Origin: Desulfobulbus sp.
Lineage (GTDB): Bacteria; Desulfobacterota; Desulfobulbia; Desulfobulbales; Desulfobulbaceae
Direction of reading: 5' to 3'
NCBI GenBank assembly: GCA_009780825.1
Contig: WQZH01000005.1
Location: forward strand, 62,001 to 126,000
DNA length: 64,000 nucleotides
A program made the position numbers and the translations under genes. The notes below the pieces were generated by a model, which was given only the letters and a program-made list of their open reading frames with translations, did no database searches and was not told where the DNA came from. Shown here piece by piece: positions 45,159-54,651 of the stretch; the first letter of the stretch is position 1; each line of letters begins with the position of its first letter.

Positions 45159-45956
45159 TCATGCCTCGGAGGGAGTTTCCGCGATCGGCGGTCCGAAGGC
45201 AGTCTCGGTTTCCTTGTCGGGAGGAGAGACGAAAAGAGGCTGCTCAGCGAGAAATTCCTTCATGCTTTCCAGTTGCAGCTCGATGGAGGCATCCACGATG
45301 CCAGCCGACGACTCCAGCAGACATCCGCCCCGGGTCATGCTTGCGTCGGTCTTGAAGACGAGATGCGAGAGACCGCGAATGGAGGCGATCAGTTCAGGAG
45401 CCTTGGCTTCGGCAACGGCGAGATCGTCGGGATGCAGGGTTACATAGTATTCCTCGCTCTCGATGGCTTGGTCCAGGGCCGCTTCCAGAGTGGCGGCGAT
45501 GACGGTGCGCGGCGTGGTCAGCTCATGACGCACAATTTTTTCACTGAGCAGGGCAATCAGGTTGATCATCTCGGCCCGGTGGCGCGCAAACATGGTTTTG
45601 TATTGAGTGTCAAATTTTCGGCATCCTTCGGCAAAGGCCATGACAGCTTGGTTCAGTTCCGTCTTGAATTGGGCCGCCAGGTCGGCCCTCCCGCAGTCAT
45701 AGGCTTCCTGCCGGATCGCTTCAAGATCAATGACAGACGCCGGTTCTGGCTCAGAGACCGGCTCTGGCGCCGGTTCGGGTACGGCCTCGACCTTTGGCGG
45801 ATGCTCTGGTTCGGGGACACTCTGGATGGCTGGTTTCTCGGGAACGGCTGTCTCGACAGCGGGTGGCGCCTCGTCCCGGGGAAGCGCAATGCTGCGGCAG
45901 ACAAGGGAGGTGGGGACGAACAGGGGATCCTGCTTGAAGACCTTAGACGAATTCAT
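45159..45956 (-). CDS. fliH: FliH stator of the export ATPase
   Basis: ATG 45956 lies 7 bases after an AAAGGTG box; the GTG at 45965 is less likely. The 265-residue product has a Pro/Glu-rich N-terminal half (about 35-85, many PEP repeats) and a helical C-terminal half resembling FliH/V-ATPase E subunits (IIRHELTTPRTVIAATLEAAL-type region, VRHELTTPR seen). The first 14 bases overlap fliG. Confidence 0.88.
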   Translation of the reverse strand: MNSSKVFKQDPLFVPTSLVCRSIALPRDEAPPAVETAVPEKPAIQSVPEPEHPPKVEAVPEPAPEPVSEPEPASVIDLEAIRQEAYDCGRADLAAQFKTELNQAVMAFAEGCRKFDTQYKTMFARHRAEMINLIALLSEKIVRHELTTPRTVIAATLEAALDQAIESEEYYVTLHPDDLAVAEAKAPELIASIRGLSHLVFKTDASMTRGGCLLESSAGIVDASIELQLESMKEFLAEQPLFVSPPDKETETAFGPPIAETPSEA

Positions 45957-46956
45957 CGCCGCCACCTTTGTCGCCCAGCACCAGCTTGCCCTCTTCCTCG
46001 AGTTTCATGGCGATCTTGACAATGGTCTGCTGCATGGTCTCGACCTCGGAGAGCCGAACCGGTCCCATGGCTTCGAGATCGTCCTTGATCATATCTGCGG
46101 CCCGGGAGGACATGTTGGCAAAGAGTTTGGCCTTGATCTCGTCGGAGGCGGTTTTCAGGGCCAAGGTCAGGGAGTCGTTGTTGATCTCGCGCAGGATCAT
46201 CTGGATCGAGCGGCCATCCAAGGAACACAAATCCTCGAAGGTGAACATCATCTTGCGGATGTCCTCGACCATCCCCGGGTCAACCTGTTCAAGGTTCGCC
46301 AGGATTTCCGCATCAAGGTTGTCGGTCATGCTGTCGAGGATATCGACCACTTTCTTCAATCCACCGACCTGCCGCTGTTTCTGGGGGTCGACCACAATGC
46401 CGATCTCTTTGCTCAAGGCCTCTTCGATCCGGTCGATGACTGCCGGGGAGACCTTGTCCAAGGTGGCGATGCGGTACATGACATCGGCTCGCTTTTCCTC
46501 GGGAAGGTTGGCGATGATCGCGCTGGCGTGATCGACGACCTGGGTGGAGAGGACCAAAGCCAAGGTCTGGGGGTGTTCGCGTTCGAGCAGCTCGGCCACC
46601 ATGGCGGGATGCATCTTTGCTATGGTTTCCAACGGACGGTTCTCGGTGCCGGTGATAAACTGACGCATCAGATTGATCTCCCGGTCTTTGCCGCCGGAGC
46701 CCGCGATCAGTTTCTTGGCGAATTCCTGCCCCTTGACCACCAGGCCGGACTGACCCTCGGCGGACATCTCGAAATCCTCCAGCACCCGCCTCTTGACCTC
46801 GTCGGAAATATGCTCGATATCCGCCATGCATCGGGTGACTTTGAAGATTTCTTCGTCAGTCAATTCCCGCATCACTTTGGTCGCTGTCTCCTCACCGAGA
46901 CAAATAAGCAGGATCGCTGCCTTTTTCAGTCCTGTCAGTTTATCTGCCGCTGTCAT
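45943..46956 (-). CDS. fliG: FliG rotor switch protein
   Basis: The 337-residue C-ring protein has the N-terminal FliF-binding domain (LKKAAILLICLGEETATKVM), a middle armadillo-like region and a C-terminal torque domain with charged helix (FEDLCSLDGRSIQMILREIN). The EHPQTLALVLS block is characteristic of FliG. It starts 66 bases after fliF. Confidence 0.96.
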   Translation of the reverse strand: MTAADKLTGLKKAAILLICLGEETATKVMRELTDEEIFKVTRCMADIEHISDEVKRRVLEDFEMSAEGQSGLVVKGQEFAKKLIAGSGGKDREINLMRQFITGTENRPLETIAKMHPAMVAELLEREHPQTLALVLSTQVVDHASAIIANLPEEKRADVMYRIATLDKVSPAVIDRIEEALSKEIGIVVDPQKQRQVGGLKKVVDILDSMTDNLDAEILANLEQVDPGMVEDIRKMMFTFEDLCSLDGRSIQMILREINNDSLTLALKTASDEIKAKLFANMSSRAADMIKDDLEAMGPVRLSEVETMQQTIVKIAMKLEEEGKLVLGDKGGGDEFV

Positions 46957-47022
46957 GCATCCTGCTGTTCATGTAAAAGACAAAAAATAAACGATCGGGA
47001 AAACACGGTGTACGCATGATGT

Positions 47023-48672
47023 CTAGCTCTGCTCATGGATCCATCCTTTGAGCACGTGGGCACTGAACACCGGATCGTTTTCCACACCCTTTCTGATCCT
47101 TTCCATCGTATCGATGGCCGGTGATTCCATCGCGGTCTTGTAGGCCGCTCCACCGATCAGGACGTCCGCCGTTCCAGGGGTGGAACCTTCAGCCCAGCCC
47201 TGGGTCTGTTCGGCGCTCATCTGTTCCACGGTCTTGTAATGATGGGTGATGTCGCGGTTTAAGGTTTTCATCAACGGACGGATCAAGACGAAGTAGAGCA
47301 GCAGGGCGCCCAGGGCAAAGAGGCCGTAACGGATGAGCGGCATGTATGGGTACAATTGGCTGCCCGCCCCATCACCGCTGTCGGCGTCCTCTGCGGCGCC
47401 GAGGAACGGCATGGAGGTGACCTCGATCTTGTCGCCGCGAGCGGGATTCAAGCCCAGCGCCGAGGCTATCATGGTTTCCAGGGCCTTGAGTTCGGCCTGA
47501 GAGCGGGGTTCGGTCTTGGCAGCCTCCCCGTCTTTGGCCGGGACGGCCTTGTCGGCCACCAGCACCGAAACCGAGAGCTTGCTCACCGTGCCGACCGGAT
47601 TGATCGTTTTCGAGACCACCTTGCTGATTTCGTAGTTGGTGGTCCGCTGCGACCGGCTGGTAGGCGGTGTGGTGCTGGTGCTCTGCGCCGCGTTGCCCTC
47701 CAGGTTCGATTGGACGCCGGGAATGCCGCCGACGATATCCGAGCCTGATTTGTCCTCGTTGACCTGCTCGCTGCGGATGACCGGTTCTTCGGGATCGAAT
47801 GTTTCCTCGGTTTTTTCGGTCTTGGCGAAATTAAGCGTGGCGCTGACCCGCACCATGGCGTTCTTGGCGCCGAGAGACTTGTCGAGCAAAGCCTGGGCCC
47901 GGTCTTCAAGCCGCTGCTCCACCTGCATCTGGAATTCCAGCATATCGGGGGAGAGGCTGCCGGCCATCCCTTTCTCGGCCAGCCGCGAGAGCACGTTGCC
48001 ATTCTGGTCGATGACCGTGACGTGCTGAGGAGCCAGGCCTTCGATGGAACTGGACACCAAATGCACGATGCCCTCGATCTGGGGCTCGCTCAGGCGTTTG
48101 CCCGGAGCGAGTTTGATGATGACCGATGCCGTGGCGGGTTGCTGCTGTTCCTTGAACAACCGTTTTTCCGGCAAGGCAAGATGGACGCGCGCCGTTTCCA
48201 CCGGGCCGAGTGAGGCGATGGTGCGGGATAATTCTCCCTGTAATGCCCTGGAATAGTTGACTTTTTGTACGAAGTCGGTGAGGGCGAACGACTGTTTGTC
48301 AAAAATTTCAAAACCAACACCGCCTCCCTGGGGCAAGCCGAGCGAGGCCAGGGTCAGGCGGGTTTCATGGACGTCTTTGATCGGGATGAGAACATTGTGG
48401 CCGCTGTTCTCCAGTTGGTAGGGGATGTTCTGGCTTTTGAGCCAGTTGATCACGGCCGATGCGTCGGCGTCGGCGAGATTGCCGTACAACAGCTGATAAT
48501 CCGTGGTGCGCGACTGGACGATGATCAGGGCGAACAGGCCCAAAGTCAGGGCGGCCACGGCCGCCAGGGCTATTTTACGGGGCAGAGGCCAGGCAACTAT
48601 GGTCGCCGCCAGCGCCTGCCAGCCGCTTTTCAGTCTTGAGATGGAAGTGGCATCTGTTGGTTGTTCAGCCAT
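47023..48672 (-). CDS. fliF: FliF MS-ring protein
   Basis: The 549-residue product has TM1 (about 35-54), a large periplasmic part with ring-building domains (GGGVGFEIFDKQSFALTDF) and TM2 (about 455-475). The C-terminal FliG-binding tail ends near residue 549. It founds the basal body in the inner membrane. It follows fliE by 64 bases. Confidence 0.96.
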   Translation of the reverse strand: MAEQPTDATSISRLKSGWQALAATIVAWPLPRKIALAAVAALTLGLFALIIVQSRTTDYQLLYGNLADADASAVINWLKSQNIPYQLENSGHNVLIPIKDVHETRLTLASLGLPQGGGVGFEIFDKQSFALTDFVQKVNYSRALQGELSRTIASLGPVETARVHLALPEKRLFKEQQQPATASVIIKLAPGKRLSEPQIEGIVHLVSSSIEGLAPQHVTVIDQNGNVLSRLAEKGMAGSLSPDMLEFQMQVEQRLEDRAQALLDKSLGAKNAMVRVSATLNFAKTEKTEETFDPEEPVIRSEQVNEDKSGSDIVGGIPGVQSNLEGNAAQSTSTTPPTSRSQRTTNYEISKVVSKTINPVGTVSKLSVSVLVADKAVPAKDGEAAKTEPRSQAELKALETMIASALGLNPARGDKIEVTSMPFLGAAEDADSGDGAGSQLYPYMPLIRYGLFALGALLLYFVLIRPLMKTLNRDITHHYKTVEQMSAEQTQGWAEGSTPGTADVLIGGAAYKTAMESPAIDTMERIRKGVENDPVFSAHVLKGWIHEQS

Positions 48673-48736
48673 GGCGATGCTTCCCTGCGTTGGTTGTTTT
48701 CCGGGTATGAGCGATTTTCATGACGCCACGGGCGGA

Positions 48737-49030
48737 TCACACCTGCATCCGCATGATTTCCTGATAGGCATCAAGAGCCTTGTTCCGAACCTGAACGGCG
48801 AAACGAAGGGAGATGTCCGCTTTTTCCATGGTGATCATGGCGGCATGCAGATTTTTTTCCCCGCCGCTGTGCAACTGTTGTATGGCCATGTCGGCATCGT
48901 GCTGTTGCTGATTGGTGTCCGCGATCATGGTTTTGAGGATGTCGCCGAAGGCGGTTTCCGCTTGGCGGCTCGGAGAGGCCGCAGGCGCGGCCGGGGTGGC
49001 CAGGAGGCCGATGCCTTGAATCGCTTCCAT
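48737..49030 (-). CDS. fliE: FliE MS-ring/rod junction protein
   Basis: The 97-residue helical protein has the FliE C-terminus (ISLRFAVQVRNKALDAYQEI, then MRMQV). It connects the MS ring with the rod and opens the export channel. It starts 2 bases after flgC. Length and C-terminal motif are normal. Confidence 0.94.
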   Translation of the reverse strand: MEAIQGIGLLATPAAPAASPSRQAETAFGDILKTMIADTNQQQHDADMAIQQLHSGGEKNLHAAMITMEKADISLRFAVQVRNKALDAYQEIMRMQV

Positions 49031-49032
49031 TG

Positions 49033-49470
49033 TTACCTCCCGATGGTGAGGGCTTGCATGGCCATGCGTTTGGCCGATTTGATCGTGGTGGTATTGGCTT
49101 CATAGGAACGGGTGGCGGACATCATGTCCACTATTTCCTTGAAAACACTGACGTTGGGCATTGCCACATACCCATCCGGTCTGGCATCCGGGTGCGAGGG
49201 ATCGTAGACGAGTTGGGGCGGACTGGTGTCTTCGACAATCCTGGCGACCTTGACGCCTTCGGAATGTTGCTGCTCCTGCAGAGAGGCGGCGAGCTGCCGC
49301 TGAAAGGGAAGCGGCTGGGTCTGGAACACCACGGATTTTTTTTTGTAGGGGCCGCCCTCGGGTGTCGAGGTGGTTTCGGTATTGGCCAAATTGGAGCTGA
49401 TGGTGTTCAGCCGGGTTGTTTGCGCCTGCAATCCCGAGGCGGCGATGTCAAAGGTGGTGAAAATATCCAT
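49033..49470 (-). CDS. flgC: FlgC proximal rod protein
   Basis: The 145-residue rod protein has an N-terminal motif starting TFDIAASGLQAQTTRLNTIS, the middle YVAMPNVSVFKEIVDMMSAT and the C-terminus SYEANTTTIKSAKRMAMQAL. It follows flgB by 46 bases. Confidence 0.96.
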   Translation of the reverse strand: MDIFTTFDIAASGLQAQTTRLNTISSNLANTETTSTPEGGPYKKKSVVFQTQPLPFQRQLAASLQEQQHSEGVKVARIVEDTSPPQLVYDPSHPDARPDGYVAMPNVSVFKEIVDMMSATRSYEANTTTIKSAKRMAMQALTIGR

Positions 49471-49516
49471 GTCGGACTCCTGTTTTGATGGGGGGCGTCA
49501 ATATACTTTAAGCAAA

Positions 49517-49930
49517 TTATGCGCCACCATTGATGACATATTTGAGCGTCGATAATTTTTGGTTGAGCATGGTGATCGCCGTCTCATACAGAATCTCGTT
49601 TTCCGAGAGTTTGATCATCTCCTGATCGACCTTGACCGTGTTCCGGTCTCCGAATCCGACGGGGTCTTTGGCAACGGCGAGAGTGCCGTTGACCTGCTCG
49701 AAATCGGTGGGGGCCAAAGGGATGTGTTGAGGCTGGGTTGCCACCGGCCGCAGACCGCTGTCAGTCATGGCGCTGCGCAGTTGTTCCTCGAAATGCAAGG
49801 ATCTTGCCGCGTATCCCGGTGTTTCGGCGTTCGCGATGTTGGAGCCGATGACTTCCTGGTTTTTGGAGCGGAGATCAAGCACCTTCTGCAAGAGTCGCAT
49901 GGTGGTGTCGAATTGTTGAATGCTCGACAT
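49517..49930 (-). CDS. flgB: FlgB proximal rod protein
   Basis: ATG 49930 (MSSIQQFDTTMRLL) follows CGGAGG; the 18 residues upstream are rejected. The 137-residue product contains SKNQEVIGSNIANAETPGYA and the C-terminal LSENEILYETAITMLNQKL. It is the first classical flagellar gene of the block, directly after the TPR gene. Confidence 0.95.
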   Translation of the reverse strand: MSSIQQFDTTMRLLQKVLDLRSKNQEVIGSNIANAETPGYAARSLHFEEQLRSAMTDSGLRPVATQPQHIPLAPTDFEQVNGTLAVAKDPVGFGDRNTVKVDQEMIKLSENEILYETAITMLNQKLSTLKYVINGGA

Positions 49931-49980
49931 GGAATTCCTCCGTTTTGGTGATGCGGGATGCCGGTTGCCGTCGACCGGCG

Positions 49981-52398
49981 TCACTGTTTATCGAGTTCGA
50001 GGATGGCTGCTTCTTCGCGGGCCATTTTGGTCCAGAGCGGGTCTGTGCCTTTTTCGGCCAACTCTTTAAACAACTTAAGCGCTTCTGGTTTGTTGCCTGC
50101 TCTCCAGGCGATCTGAGCCAGGCGGAAGCGGGACTGTTCGTTGCCGTTGCGTTCGATGAGTTGCTGGAACAGGGGAAGGGCTTGCTCATTCTGTCCAGCC
50201 TGGAAGTATGATTCGGCCAGGGAAGACAGCATTGCCTGCCGGTCCACCATTCCCCGGATATCCGGCTGCGTCAGGGTGTCAATCACCTTTTGCCAGGCTT
50301 GCTGTTCAAAGTAGATCCGGCCCTTCAGCAATTCCAACTCCGGAATGTGCGGGTTTGCCTGGTCGACCATCAGGGCGAGGGCCTTGTCCGTTTGGCCGCT
50401 GTCATAGAGAGCCAGGACCTTGGAGGTAAAGACTGCCGGGCGATCGGTACCCTGCGGATAACGGGCCAGATAGCGGTCGGCGTATTCTTCGATCTGCACG
50501 TAACGGCCGGCGGCGAATTGTGATTGAATCAGAGGCAGATAGATTTTCTCTTGGCCGGCTTCATCAGCGATATCGAACAGATACTGGTAGATCTCTGTGG
50601 CTTGTTTGCTCAATCCCAGTTTATCGCAGGCAAGGGCCAGGTCGTACAGCGGCCCGGTATCGAGCCACCCGTTGGCAAAAAGATGCCTGTTCTGCTCGGC
50701 CAGCACCAGGGCCTTGATGTCCTCTCCGTTTTTGACCATCGATTTGATCGCGCCGGGGAGCTGTTGAATGAGCAGGGCCATGGTCTCAGTGCGGAGCTTC
50801 CCCGACTGAAATTCCTGCAACAGCCGCATGCTCTGGTTGACGCTGGCGGCGCTGTCGCCTGCCAGGGCCTGCACCAGGGCCAGCTTGAATCCGCATTCCT
50901 CGCGCACAGCAATGGAATCAGCCCGGATCGCGCAGCGGCCATATATCGCCTCTGCGTCGTTGGCAGGTATTTTGTTGGCAACGAAATCCACGTCCGTCTG
51001 TTTGATCTGGGATCTCAATCCGCCTTCGGTGCCGGGAAAAGCGTTATAGATCTGCTGCAGGTCGATCCGGGCCTTTTTGGCTGTGGCCGGGACATGCAAC
51101 TGAGCCATGGCCAGCCGGAACAGGGCGAGATCCTGCCGAGGGCGGTTGACGAGCAGGTCGGCGAGTTGTTGATAGCGGCGGGCCGCATTGGCATATTGCT
51201 GGGCGGCATACAGCTCGTCGGCGAAACGGGCAAGCGACATGGGGTCGGCCTCGATGAGCGGCGATTGACTGGCCAGATTCTCGTATGCGGCCAAAGCCTC
51301 GGCCTGCTGATGCGCCGTCGAAAGGAGGTCGGCTTGCCGCATTTGCCTGATGGATGCGAGTGAGGGATCGTTGGTCACGGATGGATCGTCGAGCAGTCTT
51401 TTCGCATCTTCGATCCGGTTGGCCAGGATAGCCAATTCGGCCAGCAGCAGATGGTACGAGCCGCTCAGGGAAGAAGCGCCGTTTTTGTCCAGCCAGCTGC
51501 GCAATTCATAATAGGCGTCGATGGGATTGCCATGGTTGGCTTCCTGATAGATTTGCAACATGGCGGCCATCTCGGCCATAGGGGTGTCGGGGTACTGGAG
51601 CATGATCCGTTGCAACAGCAAGGCGGGTTCCTCGTACTCCCCAGCTTTGATCATGGCCTCGGCATAGCTCAGAGCGAGCCGTTCCTTGATCTGTTCTACA
51701 GGTTGCCGGCGCACTTGTTCGCGCAGCAGTAGACAGACCTGGAACCAGTTGTTTTTCCGGGCTTGCGTCAGTATTTCTTCGGGCAACCAGTCGGTCACGG
51801 CCATTGATGGCGGCAAGACGGCCGCCAGGGGAAAGGGCGGCAGATGGAGTTTGGGCGGGGGAGACAGTTTCAGCGGCGGCTCGTACGTGATGAAAAACGA
51901 ACGCCAATCTTTGGCGAACACCGAAGTGTCGACCGGATTGGGCGGGGCTTGGTCACTGCTCCCATGGGGCGCGTTGGTTTTTTGCGGCGAAGCGGAAAGT
52001 TCGGGTCGGATGACGGACTGCTGATCGCCGAGCAGAATATCTAGAACAATTTTGTCCCCGGTGGTTTCGTTGGTCACTTTTTGTGGGGGATACCGGAAGT
52101 AAAAAGAGAGCGACATGCCGTTTTTTTCGACTTTGCTGACCACCTTGATCATTCTGTCGTCGATGGCTGGCTGGGACAGCGCGGGGCTCGGAACAGCATC
52201 CTGGAGGACCAGGTTGATCCGCCGGCCGTTGGTCGTGACATTGAATTCTGGCAGGCGATCGAATTCGAGCGTCAGTTGCAGGTGGATAGAGTCATCGTTC
52301 CGGGTGATCGTTTTGAGAATCGCTTCGGCCCGGACTTCGGCATCGAAAAACGGATTGACAGCGAACAGCAAAAGGATGATGAACAAAATATGGCGCAT
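49981..52398 (-). CDS. Periplasmic AMIN-like/TPR protein heading the flagellar operon
   Basis: ATG 52398 opens a signal peptide (about 1-25); the open frame upstream to 52554 is not protein-like. Residues about 27-120 form a beta-rich module resembling AMIN domains (HLQLTLEFDRLPEFNV, RRINLVLQDA). The rest of the 805 residues is mostly TPR-like helical repeats, clearest at the C-terminus (ESYFQAGQNEQALPLFQQLI). AMIN domains bind cell wall in other proteins. A wall-associated scaffold for basal-body placement is a reasonable guess, not shown. It is followed by flgB after a 50-bp gap. Confidence 0.72.
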   Translation of the reverse strand: MRHILFIILLLFAVNPFFDAEVRAEAILKTITRNDDSIHLQLTLEFDRLPEFNVTTNGRRINLVLQDAVPSPALSQPAIDDRMIKVVSKVEKNGMSLSFYFRYPPQKVTNETTGDKIVLDILLGDQQSVIRPELSASPQKTNAPHGSSDQAPPNPVDTSVFAKDWRSFFITYEPPLKLSPPPKLHLPPFPLAAVLPPSMAVTDWLPEEILTQARKNNWFQVCLLLREQVRRQPVEQIKERLALSYAEAMIKAGEYEEPALLLQRIMLQYPDTPMAEMAAMLQIYQEANHGNPIDAYYELRSWLDKNGASSLSGSYHLLLAELAILANRIEDAKRLLDDPSVTNDPSLASIRQMRQADLLSTAHQQAEALAAYENLASQSPLIEADPMSLARFADELYAAQQYANAARRYQQLADLLVNRPRQDLALFRLAMAQLHVPATAKKARIDLQQIYNAFPGTEGGLRSQIKQTDVDFVANKIPANDAEAIYGRCAIRADSIAVREECGFKLALVQALAGDSAASVNQSMRLLQEFQSGKLRTETMALLIQQLPGAIKSMVKNGEDIKALVLAEQNRHLFANGWLDTGPLYDLALACDKLGLSKQATEIYQYLFDIADEAGQEKIYLPLIQSQFAAGRYVQIEEYADRYLARYPQGTDRPAVFTSKVLALYDSGQTDKALALMVDQANPHIPELELLKGRIYFEQQAWQKVIDTLTQPDIRGMVDRQAMLSSLAESYFQAGQNEQALPLFQQLIERNGNEQSRFRLAQIAWRAGNKPEALKLFKELAEKGTDPLWTKMAREEAAILELDKQ

Positions 52399-52463
52399 GA
52401 TATGGTCACTCGGCAAGACACGCCCTCCTGCTCCATGCCGGCGGGGATGTCCGGTTTGTTCTA

Positions 52464-52479
52464 AGCAATAAGTATTCCA
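52464..52479 (-). promoter_or_regulatory. Candidate sigma-54 promoter ahead of the TPR-flgB operon
   Basis: Read on the - strand: TGGAAT, 5 bases (ACTTA), TTGCT. The TGG and TTGC cores are exact and correctly spaced; the -24 tail is weak. It lies about 65-80 bases before the TPR gene start. Confidence 0.45.
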
Positions 52480-52698
52480 TGCATCCCGAAAGAGCAAGGA
52501 TGGCAGTGGGCGGGCCTTGCTGTTGGGAATGGGGTGGATGAATCCGCAGCGCAACGATGCGATTGGGCAGGGGAGTCATTTTTTTGGCAGAAGGAGATCG
52601 TGCCGCTGACGGGATACAACAGGATATATGACGAAACGGGATATATGGCAATAAGCGACTGTCGGCCAGCGGGCCGGCATGGTTGGGAGAGAGAAGCG

Positions 52699-54471
52699 AT
52701 GGCTACGGAAGAGAGACAACGACTGATCGAGTCCTTTATCGATACATCCCTGAAGATGCTCCATTGGTTGCATCCCTTTGTCCATGCCCTGGTCGCACAG
52801 CCGGATCGCGAGGATATCCTGCCCGATATCACCGACTCTGGATTCCGGCTGTTTCATTTCGTCGAGGGAACCGGCGCAGTTTTGGGGTTCAATCATTTGG
52901 TGGCACCGGTGGCGGCCATGGAATATCTTCTCGATCGGATACGATCGGGTATTCTGCCGCTGACCCTGCCCCGCATCGCCCTGTTGGCCGAGGTCTGCAA
53001 CTATCTTGAACGTGGATTGGTGCTGGTACGGGAGGAACAGTCCGACAAAAGCTTGGCGGATGCCGCCTCCGGGCTGGCCGCGGTTATTCGGCAAGACGTG
53101 TTTCAGGAGCAGGGCGCTTTCTTGGACGACGGGTCGGATTCCGGGATTCCCGAAGACGCACGGGAGGTTTTTTTCTGGGAAACGGCGAAATTGATAGATG
53201 TGGCGGAGCAGGAGTGCACCCTGTGGGATTGCATTTTGCTTGATTCGGACCGGGTGGCGGGGCTGTCCCGGGTGCTGAACCGGTTGAAGCAGTGTTTCGC
53301 CCTGTACGATTTTCACGATCCAGAGCGGATATGCCTGGCCATGTCCTCGACCATCAATCGGTTCGTGCAAGGCGAGCATTTTCAGCATCTATATCCGGAA
53401 CAGGTATTTTTGCGCTGCATCGACGCGCTCCGGGCGGCGCTTGTCGCCTTTCCATCAAATAACAATTTGGTGATGCCTGATGTCGAGCAGCACTTGGCGG
53501 ATTTACAGGGGTTGATGCGCCGGCCCATCGGCGCCTTGCTGGTCGAGGCGGGGCTGGTAGATGTGACCGAGGTTGATCGAGCCCTGGCGATACAGCGTTC
53601 CGTTCCGGACGGGCGCTTGCGCTTTTTGGGCGAGGTGCTGGTTGACATGGGGAAGGTGACGCCCGAGCAGGTCGAGGGCGCGCTTCGCGAACAGCACGAC
53701 CAACGGACGCTGATCTCCAAAGTGGTTCGTGACCCCAGGGGACTGACGGTGCCGGAAGCTCCGTTGGCTGTGGCCGTCGATGGCCGCAGGCTCGAACGGA
53801 TGTATGTGTTGCTCGAACGGCTGCTGGCTTTGCAGCCTCAGGGCGAATATCTGACGCACCTGAACGAACTGTGGGAGGTCGTGCTCACCTGCCGTCTCGA
53901 CATGCTCGCCTCTTTGGCCAGCCGGTTGCACAGGGTGGTGCACGATCTCGCTGTCGAAAGCGGCAAGCGGGTCTATTTCACGATTGATGGGATCGGGATA
54001 CTCCAGGAAACAGACGAAGCGGCTGTTCTGGTCGACTCCCTGTGTTATCTGCTGCGCAACAGTGTCGAACATGGACTAGAAACCGTCGAGGACAGAACGC
54101 ATTCAGGGAAAAGGAGAACCGGCAGGTTGCATCTTCTGGCCCTGCGTCAGGACAAGGAGATATGGATCAGTGTCGAGGATGACGGCCGGGGGTTTGATGA
54201 CGAGCGGGTGAAAAACCTTCTTGCCGGGCGTGGACTGATGACCGCCGATGGCTTTGGCAGGTTGACCAACCGGGAGCGTATTGCCCTCCTGTTCAAGGAG
54301 CCGCCTCATCCACCGGTGCAAGGTGACGGCCAGGGGCAGGGATTGGTCGCCGTGCAGAAAATTTTGCAGGATATCGGCGGCACGATGCATGTGACCACCC
54401 GTTCGGGCAAGGGAACTTGTGTGACTCTGCGGGTTCCGCGGGGCGGTCTTGAGGCGCCGCAGAGAAAATGA
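52699..54471 (+). CDS. CheA-like histidine kinase with HPt-like N-terminus and MshEN-like module
   Basis: ATG 52699 follows GGGAGAGAG. The 590-residue soluble protein starts with an HPt/P1-like domain (about 10-110) whose His53 (FRLFHFVEGTGAVLGF) sits at the phospho-acceptor position of CheA. A second helical segment covers about 155-255. Residues 277-332 resemble the N-terminal module of GspE/MshE ATPases, a c-di-GMP-binding type in MshE (GALLVEAGLVDVTEVDRALA, then FLGEVLVDMGKVT). A CheA-type catalytic domain (about 400-582) has LLRNSVEHGLE, VEDDGRGFDDERV and GQGLVAVQKIL. No CheW-binding P5 domain or receiver is present. It diverges from the flagellar block and precedes a CheC/CheX-like gene. 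Confidence 0.75.
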   Translation: MATEERQRLIESFIDTSLKMLHWLHPFVHALVAQPDREDILPDITDSGFRLFHFVEGTGAVLGFNHLVAPVAAMEYLLDRIRSGILPLTLPRIALLAEVCNYLERGLVLVREEQSDKSLADAASGLAAVIRQDVFQEQGAFLDDGSDSGIPEDAREVFFWETAKLIDVAEQECTLWDCILLDSDRVAGLSRVLNRLKQCFALYDFHDPERICLAMSSTINRFVQGEHFQHLYPEQVFLRCIDALRAALVAFPSNNNLVMPDVEQHLADLQGLMRRPIGALLVEAGLVDVTEVDRALAIQRSVPDGRLRFLGEVLVDMGKVTPEQVEGALREQHDQRTLISKVVRDPRGLTVPEAPLAVAVDGRRLERMYVLLERLLALQPQGEYLTHLNELWEVVLTCRLDMLASLASRLHRVVHDLAVESGKRVYFTIDGIGILQETDEAAVLVDSLCYLLRNSVEHGLETVEDRTHSGKRRTGRLHLLALRQDKEIWISVEDDGRGFDDERVKNLLAGRGLMTADGFGRLTNRERIALLFKEPPHPPVQGDGQGQGLVAVQKILQDIGGTMHVTTRSGKGTCVTLRVPRGGLEAPQRK

Positions 54472-54651
54472 TGGGTTAACTCTTTGCATCCAGACGCCGA
54501 AATAGAATCAAGGGAAAATGGTGCACGGCTTGCAAGGATGATTGCCGTGAAGATCAGGCCGGCGGCGCCAACGGTGGCCGCCTTTTGCTGGGCAATGAGT
54601 CCGGGATCTGTATAGATTTTGGGTAACTGATATATTTCGTTTGTTTCCGCG

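Noticed and set aside
52500-52525. TGGCAG...TTGCT on the + strand as a sigma-54 promoter of the CheA-like gene
   Set aside because: The spacing is 10 bases rather than 5.
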